Shown here: positions 21,996 through 29,061 of the stretch, one piece after another
How the letters are laid out: the number at the start of each line of letters is the position of its first letter
Position numbering within the stretch: position 1 is the stretch's first letter
From: a virus
DNA length: 33,022 nt
Reading direction: 5' to 3' (one strand)
IMG/VR virus record: IMGVR_UViG_3300030450_003412
Span: 1 to 33,022 of that record
The notes under the pieces: model-generated
Told to the model about the DNA's origin: nothing
Database searches by the model: none
The model's input: the letters and a program-made list of their open reading frames with translations, nothing else
Made by a program: the position numbers and the translations under genes

Positions 21996-22020
21996 AAAAA
22001 ACCCGCCAGCGTGGGCGGGT
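21996..22020 (-). terminator. Intrinsic terminator between lipoprotein and tape measure genes
   Basis: ACCCGCC (22001-22007) and GGCGGGT (22014-22020) form a 7-bp stem with a 6-nt loop. On the minus strand a T-run follows (22001-21996), just before the tape-measure ribosome site. Confidence 0.75.
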
Positions 22021-22044
22021 TATTTGCGTGTTTCTATCTCGCGG

Positions 22045-22440
22045 TCAGTCAGACCAACTGGTCACTATGCCGTCTTCGGTGTAGACGTATGTGGCTTCGC
22101 AGTGGCGGCATTTTCTGTAAACCCACTGCGCATCGTTGCCCCATTGTCCGACGTACCTGTTGATGTCGCCAAACGGCGTTGGCAGTCCCCAAGAGCATAC
22201 GAGGGCTGCGGCGCTCATCCCAGCGTGGATTCGATTCCCGTCGATCATTTGCCATTCGGCATCAGGGAAGCCAACCCGGGAATTAATCTCAGTGCGCAGC
22301 GCGTCAGACGGATTACTGTAGTAGAAGTGACAAAGCTCCATGGTCGTATGCTCTGCCAGTGACTTTGTTGGCTGCGTTGGCATTCCTACCGTCGCGCAGC
22401 CACTCAAGATTACGCACAGAGCCAGAAATAAGCGCTTCAT
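22045..22440 (-). CDS. Lipoprotein with SmpA/OmlA-like fold (131 aa), moron-like
   Basis: Type II signal peptide MKRLFLALCVILSGC with lipobox LSGC, so an outer- or inner-membrane lipoprotein. The C-terminal half (GMSAAALVCSWGLPTPFGDINRY...WVYRKCRHCEATYVYTEDGIVTSW) has the G-M-x-x-x-V-x-x-x-x-G-x-P ... V-Y-x-E-D-G-x-V pattern of SmpA/OmlA-type domains. It sits between tail genes and is followed by a terminator, as morons are. Phage lipoproteins often block receptors against superinfection. ATG 22440 is chosen because the signal peptide starts there. Confidence 0.75.
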   Translation of the reverse strand: MKRLFLALCVILSGCATVGMPTQPTKSLAEHTTMELCHFYYSNPSDALRTEINSRVGFPDAEWQMIDGNRIHAGMSAAALVCSWGLPTPFGDINRYVGQWGNDAQWVYRKCRHCEATYVYTEDGIVTSWSD

Positions 22441-22480
22441 AATCAGTCCCTTCCAGAAGTTGAGACTGCAGTTTAACAAC

Positions 22481-22789
22481 CTATTTCCAGGTTTCCATCG
22501 CCTGTTCTAGGGATAGTTGCGGCTCTTCATGGTGCGGGGCGAAATCGTAGAAGCTGGCCGAGGGGCTGTCTTTCTTCCGGTGAATGTTGGCCAGCACCGT
22601 CGCGACCAGGGCCCCGGCCCGCTCGGTCCGCATTCCCGGGTGGAGGCTGCCCCGCTTGCGCCGGTACTCGACCCAATCCAGAAACTCGACATAGCTCAGG
22701 TTCTGCTGAGCCTCGGCAATGGTGCGGCCTCCGATGCCGCACATCACCAATTCGTGCCAGAGTTCCTGTTCCTCGGTCAGCTCTCCGTC
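22481..22789 (-). CDS. Tail assembly chaperone T part, made by -1 frameshift (DUF4035)
   Basis: VMCGIGGRTIAEAQQNLSYVEFLDWVEYRRKRGSL is the DUF4035 / gpT signature. It is probably not translated alone: the frame is open back to the A AAA AAG slippery site at 22795-22789, from which it reads DGELTEEQELWHELVMCGIGG. Ribosomes slipping there make a 214-residue GT fusion with the upstream chaperone, which recruits tail tube subunits to the tape measure in lambda. The end of the gene is 40 bases before the lipoprotein start. Confidence 0.85.
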   Translation of the reverse strand, partial: DGELTEEQELWHELVMCGIGGRTIAEAQQNLSYVEFLDWVEYRRKRGSLHPGMRTERAGALVATVLANIHRKKDSPSASFYDFAPHHEEPQLSLEQAMETWK

Positions 22790-23124
22790 TTTTTTCCGTT
22801 CACCTCACCAATGACGCGCAGCAGCTCCATGGTGATCTCGCCGTTCAGCGGGCCGCGTTCCGGATCCGCCTCTCCGGTAATGTCCTCCGGCTTGAAGATC
22901 GGCTTGCCTTCCTTGTCGCAGATGGCCGATGCAATCCGGCCGGCCACGGCGTCAGACTTGGCGCTCAGAGACTTAATGTCCGAGACGGCGGTGTGGTACG
23001 ACAACCGGCGCACGTAGACCGTGGCGGTCTTTTCCTCGTCGCCGTCCTTCAGGACAATCTCTTTCTCGACCGGGGCGCCGGTGAAGGCGCCCATGTCTTT
23101 GAGTGCATCAAGGGTCAAATCCAT
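22777..23124 (-). CDS. Tail assembly chaperone G (115 aa)
   Basis: Helical protein MDLTLDALKDMGAFTGAPVEKEIVLKDGDEEKTATVYVRRLSYHTAVSDI..., with a C-terminal acidic helix EITMELLRVIGEVNGKKTES. In position and pattern it is the lambda gpG equivalent that coats the tape measure protein before tube assembly. Near its end the codons GGA AAA AAG contain the classic slippery heptamer, three sense codons before the stop, so part of the ribosomes continue into the T frame. Confidence 0.82.
   Translation of the reverse strand: MDLTLDALKDMGAFTGAPVEKEIVLKDGDEEKTATVYVRRLSYHTAVSDIKSLSAKSDAVAGRIASAICDKEGKPIFKPEDITGEADPERGPLNGEITMELLRVIGEVNGKKTES
22789..22795 (-). promoter_or_regulatory. Programmed -1 frameshift site A AAA AAG
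   Basis: On the minus strand the in-frame heptamer A AAA AAG lies nine bases before the G stop codon. Slippage joins the G and T frames, as in the G/GT pair of lambda; the same heptamer is used in E. coli dnaX. Confidence 0.8.
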
Positions 23125-23126
23125 AA

Positions 23127-23843
23127 TTACGCGGCCTTCTTGATCCAGCGGGCACCGCCGGTGCGGCGAATGCTGACCTCCGACTCAACTAGGGCGTTGG
23201 TCTGGAAGTCGAACGGGAAGTCAGAGATGTAGCCGCGCATAGTGAACCAGGTCCTGGAATTCGGTAGTACAAAACTGTAATCGCCCAGTGTCGCGGTCGC
23301 AGTTGCGCCAGTGCCATCACCGCCGATGGTTACCGTTGGCGCCGCGGTGTAACCGGTGCCCGGGTCAGTCACGGTAATATCGGTGACAGCTCCGCCAACT
23401 ACCGTTGCGATACCCGTTGCAGTCCGGCCGTCAGCATCTTCAGGATCAGAGAATGTGACCGTAGTCGTGCCGCTTGAGTAGCCAGATCCGCCAGCATCAA
23501 CAGCAACAGAGCCAACGCCCTGAGCAATACCCGGAGTTGCTTTGCCATCAGACCAGCCAACAACCCAGTCCATTGAAGGCGAGGGGTTCATTCGAGAAAG
23601 ATTCCACATAGTCATGTGGCTGTCGTAGTCACCATCCGGGCGAATACCAAGAGACGCTGTGCCCGGGTTACGCATGCCGGCAACATATTCCATTTCGTTG
23701 CTATCCAGACAGGTGTCGTCCAGCTCGCCTGCCGGATCGCCGCCAGGGTTAAAGCTGGTCGCGCAATCGACCTTGACGACTTCCGGAGTCTGGCCGGAGG
23801 TGTTCAGAAAGAAAATGTGGGTGCCCTGTGTGAGCTTGCTCAT
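23127..23843 (-). CDS. Major tail tube protein with inserted Gly/Thr-rich domain (238 aa)
   Basis: N-terminal part MSKLTQGTHIFFLN...VKVDCATSFNPGGDPAGELDDTCLDSNEMEYVAGMRNPGTASLGI is characteristic of major tail proteins, and the C-terminal strand region SRTWFTMRGYISDFPFDFQTNALVESEVSIRRTG completes the tube fold. Between them (about residues 107-187) lies a domain rich in Gly, Thr and Val (GGSGYSSGTTTVTFS... GYTAAPTVTIGGDGTGATATA), probably exposed on the tube surface like extra Ig-like domains in other phages. The gene follows a terminator hairpin. Confidence 0.85.
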   Translation of the reverse strand: MSKLTQGTHIFFLNTSGQTPEVVKVDCATSFNPGGDPAGELDDTCLDSNEMEYVAGMRNPGTASLGIRPDGDYDSHMTMWNLSRMNPSPSMDWVVGWSDGKATPGIAQGVGSVAVDAGGSGYSSGTTTVTFSDPEDADGRTATGIATVVGGAVTDITVTDPGTGYTAAPTVTIGGDGTGATATATLGDYSFVLPNSRTWFTMRGYISDFPFDFQTNALVESEVSIRRTGGARWIKKAA

Positions 23844-23870
23844 GGTTCAATCCTCTCGCGGGTTTCAATA

Positions 23871-23893
23871 AAAAACCCGCTCGGCGGCGGGTT
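23871..23893 (-). terminator. Intrinsic terminator before the tail tube gene
   Basis: AACCCGC (23874-23880) and GCGGGTT (23887-23893) pair around TCGGCG. On the minus strand the stem is followed by TTTTT, then the tail tube ribosome site. It is the third copy of the same arrangement. Confidence 0.7.
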
Positions 23894-23915
23894 GTTCGGG
23901 TGGTTGGTGTTTCAT

Positions 23916-24281
23916 TTATCGATGGACGTGCCACTCTACGTCGAATCCATATCGTCTGTGACCGGTGTCGGGATCGGTGCTCTCCCCGTTCCAGCCGACC
24001 ACGTGAGCGTGGGGCTCGATCGAATCGCGCAGCGCAGCGGCTACCTGTCGGGCCTCACTGCCTCGCCCGGCGTAAACATCGATCTGGATGGTGTAGCTGT
24101 CGAGATCGGGCACCTGTCCCAGATAGTTCTCTGGCAAGCCGCTTATGGTTTGCCAAACCGCGTATGGCAGGGTGACCCCCTGCGGAGCCTGCCCAAACGG
24201 GAACAACCGCGTGGGGCCGGTGCCCAGCAGAGCGGTGACGGCTGAATCAGCTGCGCATACCTGGAAGATTGGCGGGGTCAC
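23916..24281 (-). CDS. DUF3168 tail terminator/completion protein (121 aa)
   Basis: MTPPIFQVCAADSAVTALLGTGPTRLFPFGQAPQGVTLPYAVWQTISGLPENYL..., with IQIDVYAGRGSEARQVAAALRDSIEPH: the DUF3168 pattern, corresponding to the tail terminator (lambda gpU position) that caps the tube next to the head. Overlaps the preceding gene's stop by 4 nt. Confidence 0.85.
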   Translation of the reverse strand: MTPPIFQVCAADSAVTALLGTGPTRLFPFGQAPQGVTLPYAVWQTISGLPENYLGQVPDLDSYTIQIDVYAGRGSEARQVAAALRDSIEPHAHVVGWNGESTDPDTGHRRYGFDVEWHVHR

Positions 24282-24547
24282 TGCTTGCCCTCATTCATCA
24301 AATCCGAAATAAAAGCTTCAACTTCCTTGTTTTCTGGGTTGACGATGGTCACCTGGCCCTTTATTTGGTCGAGGTTCTTCACGTCTTCAACAAAGACCGA
24401 CAGTCGAGCCATTACCACCCCATCAGGCATGATTTCGATATTGCAGCCAGTGACACCCTTAATTTCATGGCCGTCTTCGGTGTATATCTTTGTTCCCCGG
24501 CAAGCCTTCGGAGCTTTACCGGATGGCAAAACAATCTTGATGCTCAT
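24278..24547 (-). CDS. Hypothetical protein between connector and tail terminator genes (89 aa)
   Basis: Beta-rich small protein MSIKIVLPSGKAPKACRGTKIYTEDGHEIKGVTGCNIEIMPDGVVMARLSVFVEDVKNLDQIKGQ. The pattern of strand-rich substrate-like binding (GTKIYTEDGHEIKGVTG...ARLSVFV) is seen in small phage proteins beside connector genes, but I cannot name a family. Overlaps both neighbours by 4 nt. Confidence 0.6.
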   Translation of the reverse strand: MSIKIVLPSGKAPKACRGTKIYTEDGHEIKGVTGCNIEIMPDGVVMARLSVFVEDVKNLDQIKGQVTIVNPENKEVEAFISDLMNEGKQ

Positions 24548-25086
24548 TTCACACCTGCCTTCTTCCTGGCTCGCTTGAGGGCGCGGTCGATCTTTTTGGT
24601 GTACTCGTTGGCGAATACGTCCACGGCTTGCTGTCCGGCCTGCTGCGGTACCGGGCGGAATATGGGCTGCGCGGGCGCATCCTCTGTGCCGAATTCCAGG
24701 AAACGCCAATAGAAGGTATCACCGCCGGGATTGCCGGAGCTGCCGTCCGTCCGGTATGTCTGTCCAGCCCGACCCTTCCGGACATTCTCCCTGGTGTTGG
24801 CATACTGGCGGGCACCGCCAAGAACACCCACTCGGAACATCATGTTGCCGGTCTTTCTGAAAGTTCGACCCGACCAGCGCTCGACAATGTTCGCAGCTAT
24901 ATTTTCTGACGTTCGAGGGTCATCGACGCGCTCAGCATTTGACCGCGCCTGGTCCCGGAGAACCTGGGCAGCTCGGCGAAGGGCAAAGCGGCCACCCTTG
25001 CGCTTGAGATCGTATTCGAGGCCGTCCAGCTTGCCGAGCAGTTCAGGCAGTCCGTTGAACTCATAGTTCACGCCGTCAGCCGCCAT
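24544..25086 (-). CDS. HK97 gp10-family head-tail joining protein (180 aa)
   Basis: YEFNGLPELLGKLDGLEYDLKRKGGRFALRRAAQVLRDQARSNAERVD is the HK97-gp10 family start; later DTFYWRFLEFGTEDAPAQPIFRPVPQQ (the FlEfGT..apaqPFlRPA pattern) and a basic C-terminal helix. It contributes to the neck between head and tail. Overlaps the adaptor gene by 11 nt. Confidence 0.88.
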   Translation of the reverse strand: MAADGVNYEFNGLPELLGKLDGLEYDLKRKGGRFALRRAAQVLRDQARSNAERVDDPRTSENIAANIVERWSGRTFRKTGNMMFRVGVLGGARQYANTRENVRKGRAGQTYRTDGSSGNPGGDTFYWRFLEFGTEDAPAQPIFRPVPQQAGQQAVDVFANEYTKKIDRALKRARKKAGVK

Positions 25087-25417
25087 CGTTAACGCCTTCG
25101 CTGTAGGGTAGGGTCAGCCACTCCTGGCCGCTCTCGTTGTCCTCCAGCACGCCTTCGATGTTATAGATCTTGCCCATGTGGACAATGCGTATGGTGGCGT
25201 CCAAATCGGAGCGGTAACGGATCACAAATTCGCCGCTGATCTCGGATTGGCCAGCCTGGGATTGCTTGAACTCTCGGGCGCTGGAGGCGCGCTTTTGAGC
25301 CCAGACGGTGGCCACGGTTGCCCAGCCTGGGACCATTTCGCCCGTTGTCGGGTCTTGAACGGTGTCCGGCTTCTCAATGGTGACGCGGTGGCGGAGCTTC
25401 CCGGGATACAGCGGCAT
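25076..25417 (-). CDS. Head closure / head-tail adaptor protein (113 aa)
   Basis: MPLYPGKLRHRVTIEKPDTVQDPTTGEMVPGWATVATVWAQKRASSAREFKQSQAGQSEISGEFVIRYR..., ending YNIEGVLEDNESGQEWLTLPYSE, is a standard SPP1 gp16-like head closure protein. The start is ATG 25417, which overlaps the stop of the gp6-like gene by one base. Confidence 0.88.
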   Translation of the reverse strand: MPLYPGKLRHRVTIEKPDTVQDPTTGEMVPGWATVATVWAQKRASSAREFKQSQAGQSEISGEFVIRYRSDLDATIRIVHMGKIYNIEGVLEDNESGQEWLTLPYSEGVNDGG

Positions 25418-26016
25418 CAGTAGACCCAACCCTTGCGGTTGAGAGAGATTAGCGATTCGGCAGCCATCGGGATCTCAGTTGCGATTGTTCCTAGGTTCAC
25501 GGCTGAGCGGTTGGTATACCAATGCGTGACGATCAGGCGGACAATCTGCCGGATTGTCTCTGGCACATCGGTTTCCGAAGATCCAAAGCCGGCCTTAAAG
25601 GTGATTGTCAGCGCGTCCAGCCGATCGAACAGTTCCGGCCATTCAATGTCGTCCTTGGGAATGAGATAGGCCCAGTTCTCGTCTCCGTAGAGATGAAAGT
25701 CAGAGATAGTGAGGGTCTGCTCAACATTGTCCGAATCGAAGTAGCTGATAGCTTCAATAGACTGGACTGGAGTGACCGGAATATAGATCCTGCAATCGGA
25801 ATCCGGCCCCCGCGTTGAAAGCTTCCAGGTCTGAGTGAGGAACGCTTTACCAAGAACTCCAGACGGTGCCTCGAGATACTCGGTCGCAGCCTGGATGAGA
25901 GGCTGAATCAGCGTGTCTTCGAAGTCGTGGTCCACGCGCAGATCAAGCTTTACATCACTCAGCGTTACAACAGGCTTTGAGGGCGGCACTGTCCTCGTCA
26001 GGATTTCGTCCTGCAT
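25417..26016 (-). CDS. gp6-like head-tail connector (199 aa)
   Basis: VVTLSDVKLDLRVDHDFEDTLIQPLIQAATEYLEAPSGVLGKAFLTQTWKLSTRG, the phiE125 gp8 / HK97 gp6 pattern: a helical N-terminal ring domain, a strand-rich part with VTPVQSIEAISYFDSDN, and a C-terminal helix PETIRQIVRLIVTHWYTNR. It forms the ring under the portal. Confidence 0.88.
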   Translation of the reverse strand: MQDEILTRTVPPSKPVVTLSDVKLDLRVDHDFEDTLIQPLIQAATEYLEAPSGVLGKAFLTQTWKLSTRGPDSDCRIYIPVTPVQSIEAISYFDSDNVEQTLTISDFHLYGDENWAYLIPKDDIEWPELFDRLDALTITFKAGFGSSETDVPETIRQIVRLIVTHWYTNRSAVNLGTIATEIPMAAESLISLNRKGWVY

Positions 26017-26057
26017 TTTCTCGACCCTCTACCGCTGATTGATAGTTGCCGCGCCTA

Positions 26058-26294
26058 TCACGACGCGGTGCGCTTGGACTGTTTTCGACGTGCTGGCTTT
26101 GCCGGCTGCTCGATTTTTTCTTCCGTTTCGGGCGGTTCCGACTTGTGCTGTCCGGCCTCCACGTATACCGCTACGTTTCGGCTTACAAAGTGATCTTCGG
26201 ACGCGGGGGAGAGGTCATCCCTGACCTCATCCTTGGCGTAGGTGGTACGCTCCCGGTCCTGCACGGTGTAATCACGCAGGAATCGGATAGCCAT
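26058..26294 (-). CDS. Small hypothetical protein, head region (78 aa)
   Basis: MAIRFLRDYTVQDRERTTYAKDEVRDDLSPASEDHFVSRNVAVYVEAGQ followed by a charged Pro/Lys tail. Short proteins of this kind (xxVKFLxxYxVxD...Y..GExxDLpxxxA..LVxRGVAxxV) lie between capsid and connector genes in many phages, role unknown. The stop is adjacent to the following gene's start. Confidence 0.65.
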   Translation of the reverse strand: MAIRFLRDYTVQDRERTTYAKDEVRDDLSPASEDHFVSRNVAVYVEAGQHKSEPPETEEKIEQPAKPARRKQSKRTAS

Positions 26295-26723
26295 TTACAC
26301 CACCTCGTCAGCCTGGTTGTTGTCCGGCTTTTCGTAGCGCGCGTACGCGCCGATCACGGTGGCAGCTGTGTCACAGGCAGCGGTGCCGACAGTGATGGTC
26401 AACCGGATGTGAGTGAACCCGTTGGTCACATCGATATCATTCTGATTGATATCGATTGCGGCGGTTTTGTTGCTGGCAACGATCTGGGTGATTGCTTTGC
26501 CGGCGACGTCTTTGGCTCCGGTACCGGAGCTGTCCTGGGCTTGCTCAATCTTGGCGTCGACAGTGCCGGACGCGCCCAGCGCGCCAACGTTTACCAGCGC
26601 CATGAAGTTGAAATAATCCGCTACAGAGATCCAGCCGGTGGACTGAGCGCCCGCGGCCTGGTTGGACGGAGCGATGGCGACCACCAGCGGATTGCGGGTG
26701 GTCATCGGTACGTTTGAGTTCAT
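26295..26723 (-). CDS. Probable capsid-associated structural protein (142 aa)
   Basis: Begins MTTRNPLVVAIAPSNQAAGAQSTGWISVADYFNFMALVNVGALGASGTVDAKIEQAQDSSGTGAKDVAGKAIT, with Asn/Thr/Val-rich strands (IDINQNDIDVTNGFTHIRLTITV). Proteins of this type follow the major capsid gene and may be decoration or head-stabilising proteins; this is inferred from position. ATG 26723 is used (MNSNVPMTTRN). It is separated from the capsid gene by two GC-rich hairpins. Confidence 0.6.
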   Translation of the reverse strand: MNSNVPMTTRNPLVVAIAPSNQAAGAQSTGWISVADYFNFMALVNVGALGASGTVDAKIEQAQDSSGTGAKDVAGKAITQIVASNKTAAIDINQNDIDVTNGFTHIRLTITVGTAACDTAATVIGAYARYEKPDNNQADEVV

Positions 26724-26751
26724 GTCGAAACTCCTGCTTGGCAATGGGGAG

Positions 26752-26807
26752 TGCGGGGACCGCTGGCCCCGCAATGGTTAACGGTTAGTACGGGGCCTCA
26801 GCCCCGT
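26752..26807 (-). terminator. Two tandem GC-rich hairpins after the capsid gene
   Basis: TGCGGGG/CCCCGCA (26752-26758/26767-26773) and ACGGGGC/GCCCCGT (26790-26796/26801-26807), 7 bp each. No T-run follows on the minus strand, so they may protect the capsid mRNA 3' end or cause partial termination. Confidence 0.5.
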
Positions 26808-26824
26808 CACTTAGAGCCAGAGGC

Positions 26825-28138
26825 TTACGCCCGCTCATCCAGAACGACGAAGTGAGACTTGCTGTTCGTGCCTTTCGCCGGGCTCACCGGTGCAGACAGG
26901 TAAGTCTGACCACCACAGCGGAAAGTCCAGCGGAACGCCTGGATGCCATAGTCGAAGTACAGGTGGATCGAGCTGTCGAACTTCACGCCGCCCTGCTTGG
27001 TCGGCATGTAGTAGCCCATCGGATCGATGAACTGCAGATCGCCCTTGTCACCCAGCGTGCTGGCGTGCTCGCTGAAGATGATCGGACGGCCCAGCAAGAA
27101 ACCACCCGGGGCGTTCTGGAAGCCAGAGCTGGGCGGAGTCCATACGAGGTTGTCGCCGATCTTCAGCGTCATCAGTTGGGGCAGGATGTCGCTGTTGGCA
27201 ATCCAGACGGCCCGGGGCAGGGAGGAGGGCAGCATGCGGCTGTACATCTTAGCCACGTTCTCAGCCAGGATGGTATCAGCAGCCTGAGAGCCTTCCTTCG
27301 CAACCGACACCAGGGCGCCACTGTTCATGTAGCCCAGGGGCTGGCCGCTACCGGAGCCGGTCATGATCGCTTCACTGCGCTTCCACTGGATGGCGCGGGC
27401 AGCGCCACGGGTTACCCGCTGGTTGAGACGTGGTGCGTCCTCGAGCAGCTCATCGGAAGCCAGAACAAACGCGTACAGCTTGTGCAGCTTCACGGCCCGG
27501 CCATCAGTTTCCAGTCGAGAAGGATCCATCTTCTGACCTTCCGCGGCCCAGCTGGCCTGGATGCCCTGGGCACCCCACGGAGTGCTTTCGTCCGCAAGCA
27601 GGTTTACCTGGTTGCTGGCAGTAGGCTCGTTGTCGACCATGCTGGCCAAGTCGTCCGTCTGAGACATCACCTCGATGATCTCATTGCGGAACTGAGGCGG
27701 AACCTCGTAACCGTCGGAACTGCCGTTCTCCTGATGGAAGTTGGACGGAGCGCCAAGGATATTCAGACGCTGGTCACGGTCACCGCCAGGCATGCAGGCA
27801 CCCTGAACCGCCAGGGCAAAATCACCCAGACCGGAGAAGCCGGCGGTGGGGTCATCTTCGCGGTTGTCCCGTACGCGGGCCTGAGAGCCTGCAGCGTTCG
27901 GCTGAGACTGGCGGCCGGCGCTTGCCTCGAGATCGTCTACGGTATCGCCCACAGCGTTCAGCTTCTTCAGCCGATCGATGGAGGCGTTTACCTTTTCGAT
28001 CTCGGTCATCTTGGCGTCGTACTGAGCCTCTTGCTCCTCGGTCAGATCGCCGCCGTTGTTTTTGTCCGCCTCGTCCAGGATGGCGGTCGCCTCTGTTTTG
28101 AGCGCCTTAAGACGCGCAATCAGTTCTTTGAGATTCAT
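26825..28138 (-). CDS. HK97-type major capsid protein (437 aa)
   Basis: N-terminal helical delta/scaffold domain (MNLKELIARLKALKTEATAILDEADK..., about 1-75), a linker ending near residue 110, then the capsid fold with GYEVPPQFRNEIIEVMSQTDDLASMVD, AAEGQKMDPSRLETDGRAVKLHKLYAFVLASDELLED and LGRPIIFSEHASTLGDKGDLQFIDPMGYYM. The delta domain is presumably cut off by the protease encoded next to it. The ATG at 28138 is preceded by GGAGAATCATT. It is the main virion protein. Confidence 0.95.
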   Translation of the reverse strand: MNLKELIARLKALKTEATAILDEADKNNGGDLTEEQEAQYDAKMTEIEKVNASIDRLKKLNAVGDTVDDLEASAGRQSQPNAAGSQARVRDNREDDPTAGFSGLGDFALAVQGACMPGGDRDQRLNILGAPSNFHQENGSSDGYEVPPQFRNEIIEVMSQTDDLASMVDNEPTASNQVNLLADESTPWGAQGIQASWAAEGQKMDPSRLETDGRAVKLHKLYAFVLASDELLEDAPRLNQRVTRGAARAIQWKRSEAIMTGSGSGQPLGYMNSGALVSVAKEGSQAADTILAENVAKMYSRMLPSSLPRAVWIANSDILPQLMTLKIGDNLVWTPPSSGFQNAPGGFLLGRPIIFSEHASTLGDKGDLQFIDPMGYYMPTKQGGVKFDSSIHLYFDYGIQAFRWTFRCGGQTYLSAPVSPAKGTNSKSHFVVLDERA

Positions 28139-28191
28139 AATGATTCTCCAGATATCTACTCAGTTTCAGGTGAGGTAACCGTCTCGGCGGT

Positions 28192-29061
28192 TCAGCAGAT
28201 CTGACTCGGCAGGTCTGCGGTTTCTGCTGCAAGTCGGCGGCGGGCATTGCTGGTTCTGCGCCCTGGCCGCACTTGAATCAAGCTTGAAAGGGTGGTTTCG
28301 CTGTTCTGGATCCCGTCGATAAGACCGAGCTCTACTGCCTCAGTGGCAAAGAACATCCGGCCATCGGCAACGGCATCAAACTGCTTTTGGCTCAGGCCCC
28401 GGCCGTTCATAACGGCTTGACGGAAATCATCAAAGTAGCCGTCCACAATCTTTTGGAACTCGGCTATTTGTGCTTCGGTGATCTCCGTACCCATCTCCCC
28501 GGCGCTCTTGAACTCACCGGTGTCGATCGGGATCGCTTTGATGCCCGCAGATTCGAAGGCCTTGCTGTAGTCGTAAAGGGTCATACGGACACCGATGGAT
28601 CCAACCAGATCCATGCGGCCGGCGTAGATCTTCGTCGTCTGCGCAGCCACGTAATACGCCGCGGATGCGGCCATGCTGTCGACCTGGGAAATGATTGGCT
28701 TCTGCTCCTTGGCGAGGGCCACAGTGTCACCCAGTTCGGACAGTGCTGCGGTCGAGCCTCCCGGGGAATCAATCAACAGGACGATGTTTTCAACGCTGTC
28801 GTCTGCGACAGCTGCATTGATCGCCGCCCGGATGGCCAGAGTCGAGCTCATTCCAAGCCAGCGGGTAAACCAGTTTTCGGCTTTTACCATCGGGCCCGTA
28901 ATCGGAATGATGGCCGTGTTACCACGTCGAGTGACCGGAAGACCTTCCCGCTCGGCATCGTCAGCCGGGCCCGCGCCGACGCGGATGGCCATCTGGATTT
29001 TGGCCTGCAGTTGGGCTACGGCCTGGGGGTGCATCAGCCAGAGCATGTCTGAGTTAAACAT
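28192..29061 (-). CDS. S49-family prohead protease (289 aa)
   Basis: SppA/ClpP-like serine protease. Strands IVLLIDSPGGSTAALSELGDTV (about 93-114), the catalytic Ser in SMAASAAYYVAAQ (S133), the RMDLVGSIGVRM segment and the Lys of DTGEFKSAG (K185) give the Ser/Lys dyad of the S49 family. It matures the HK97-type head. I use ATG 29061 (MFNSDMLWLMHPQAV), which overlaps the portal stop by 8 nt; the open frame upstream of it is the shadow of the portal gene. Confidence 0.92.
   Translation of the reverse strand: MFNSDMLWLMHPQAVAQLQAKIQMAIRVGAGPADDAEREGLPVTRRGNTAIIPITGPMVKAENWFTRWLGMSSTLAIRAAINAAVADDSVENIVLLIDSPGGSTAALSELGDTVALAKEQKPIISQVDSMAASAAYYVAAQTTKIYAGRMDLVGSIGVRMTLYDYSKAFESAGIKAIPIDTGEFKSAGEMGTEITEAQIAEFQKIVDGYFDDFRQAVMNGRGLSQKQFDAVADGRMFFATEAVELGLIDGIQNSETTLSSLIQVRPGRRTSNARRRLAAETADLPSQIC

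Noticed and set aside
26852-28204. A 450-codon open frame on the plus strand
   Set aside because: Exact antisense shadow of the major capsid gene in GC-rich DNA; His/Arg/Val-rich composition and no start signal.
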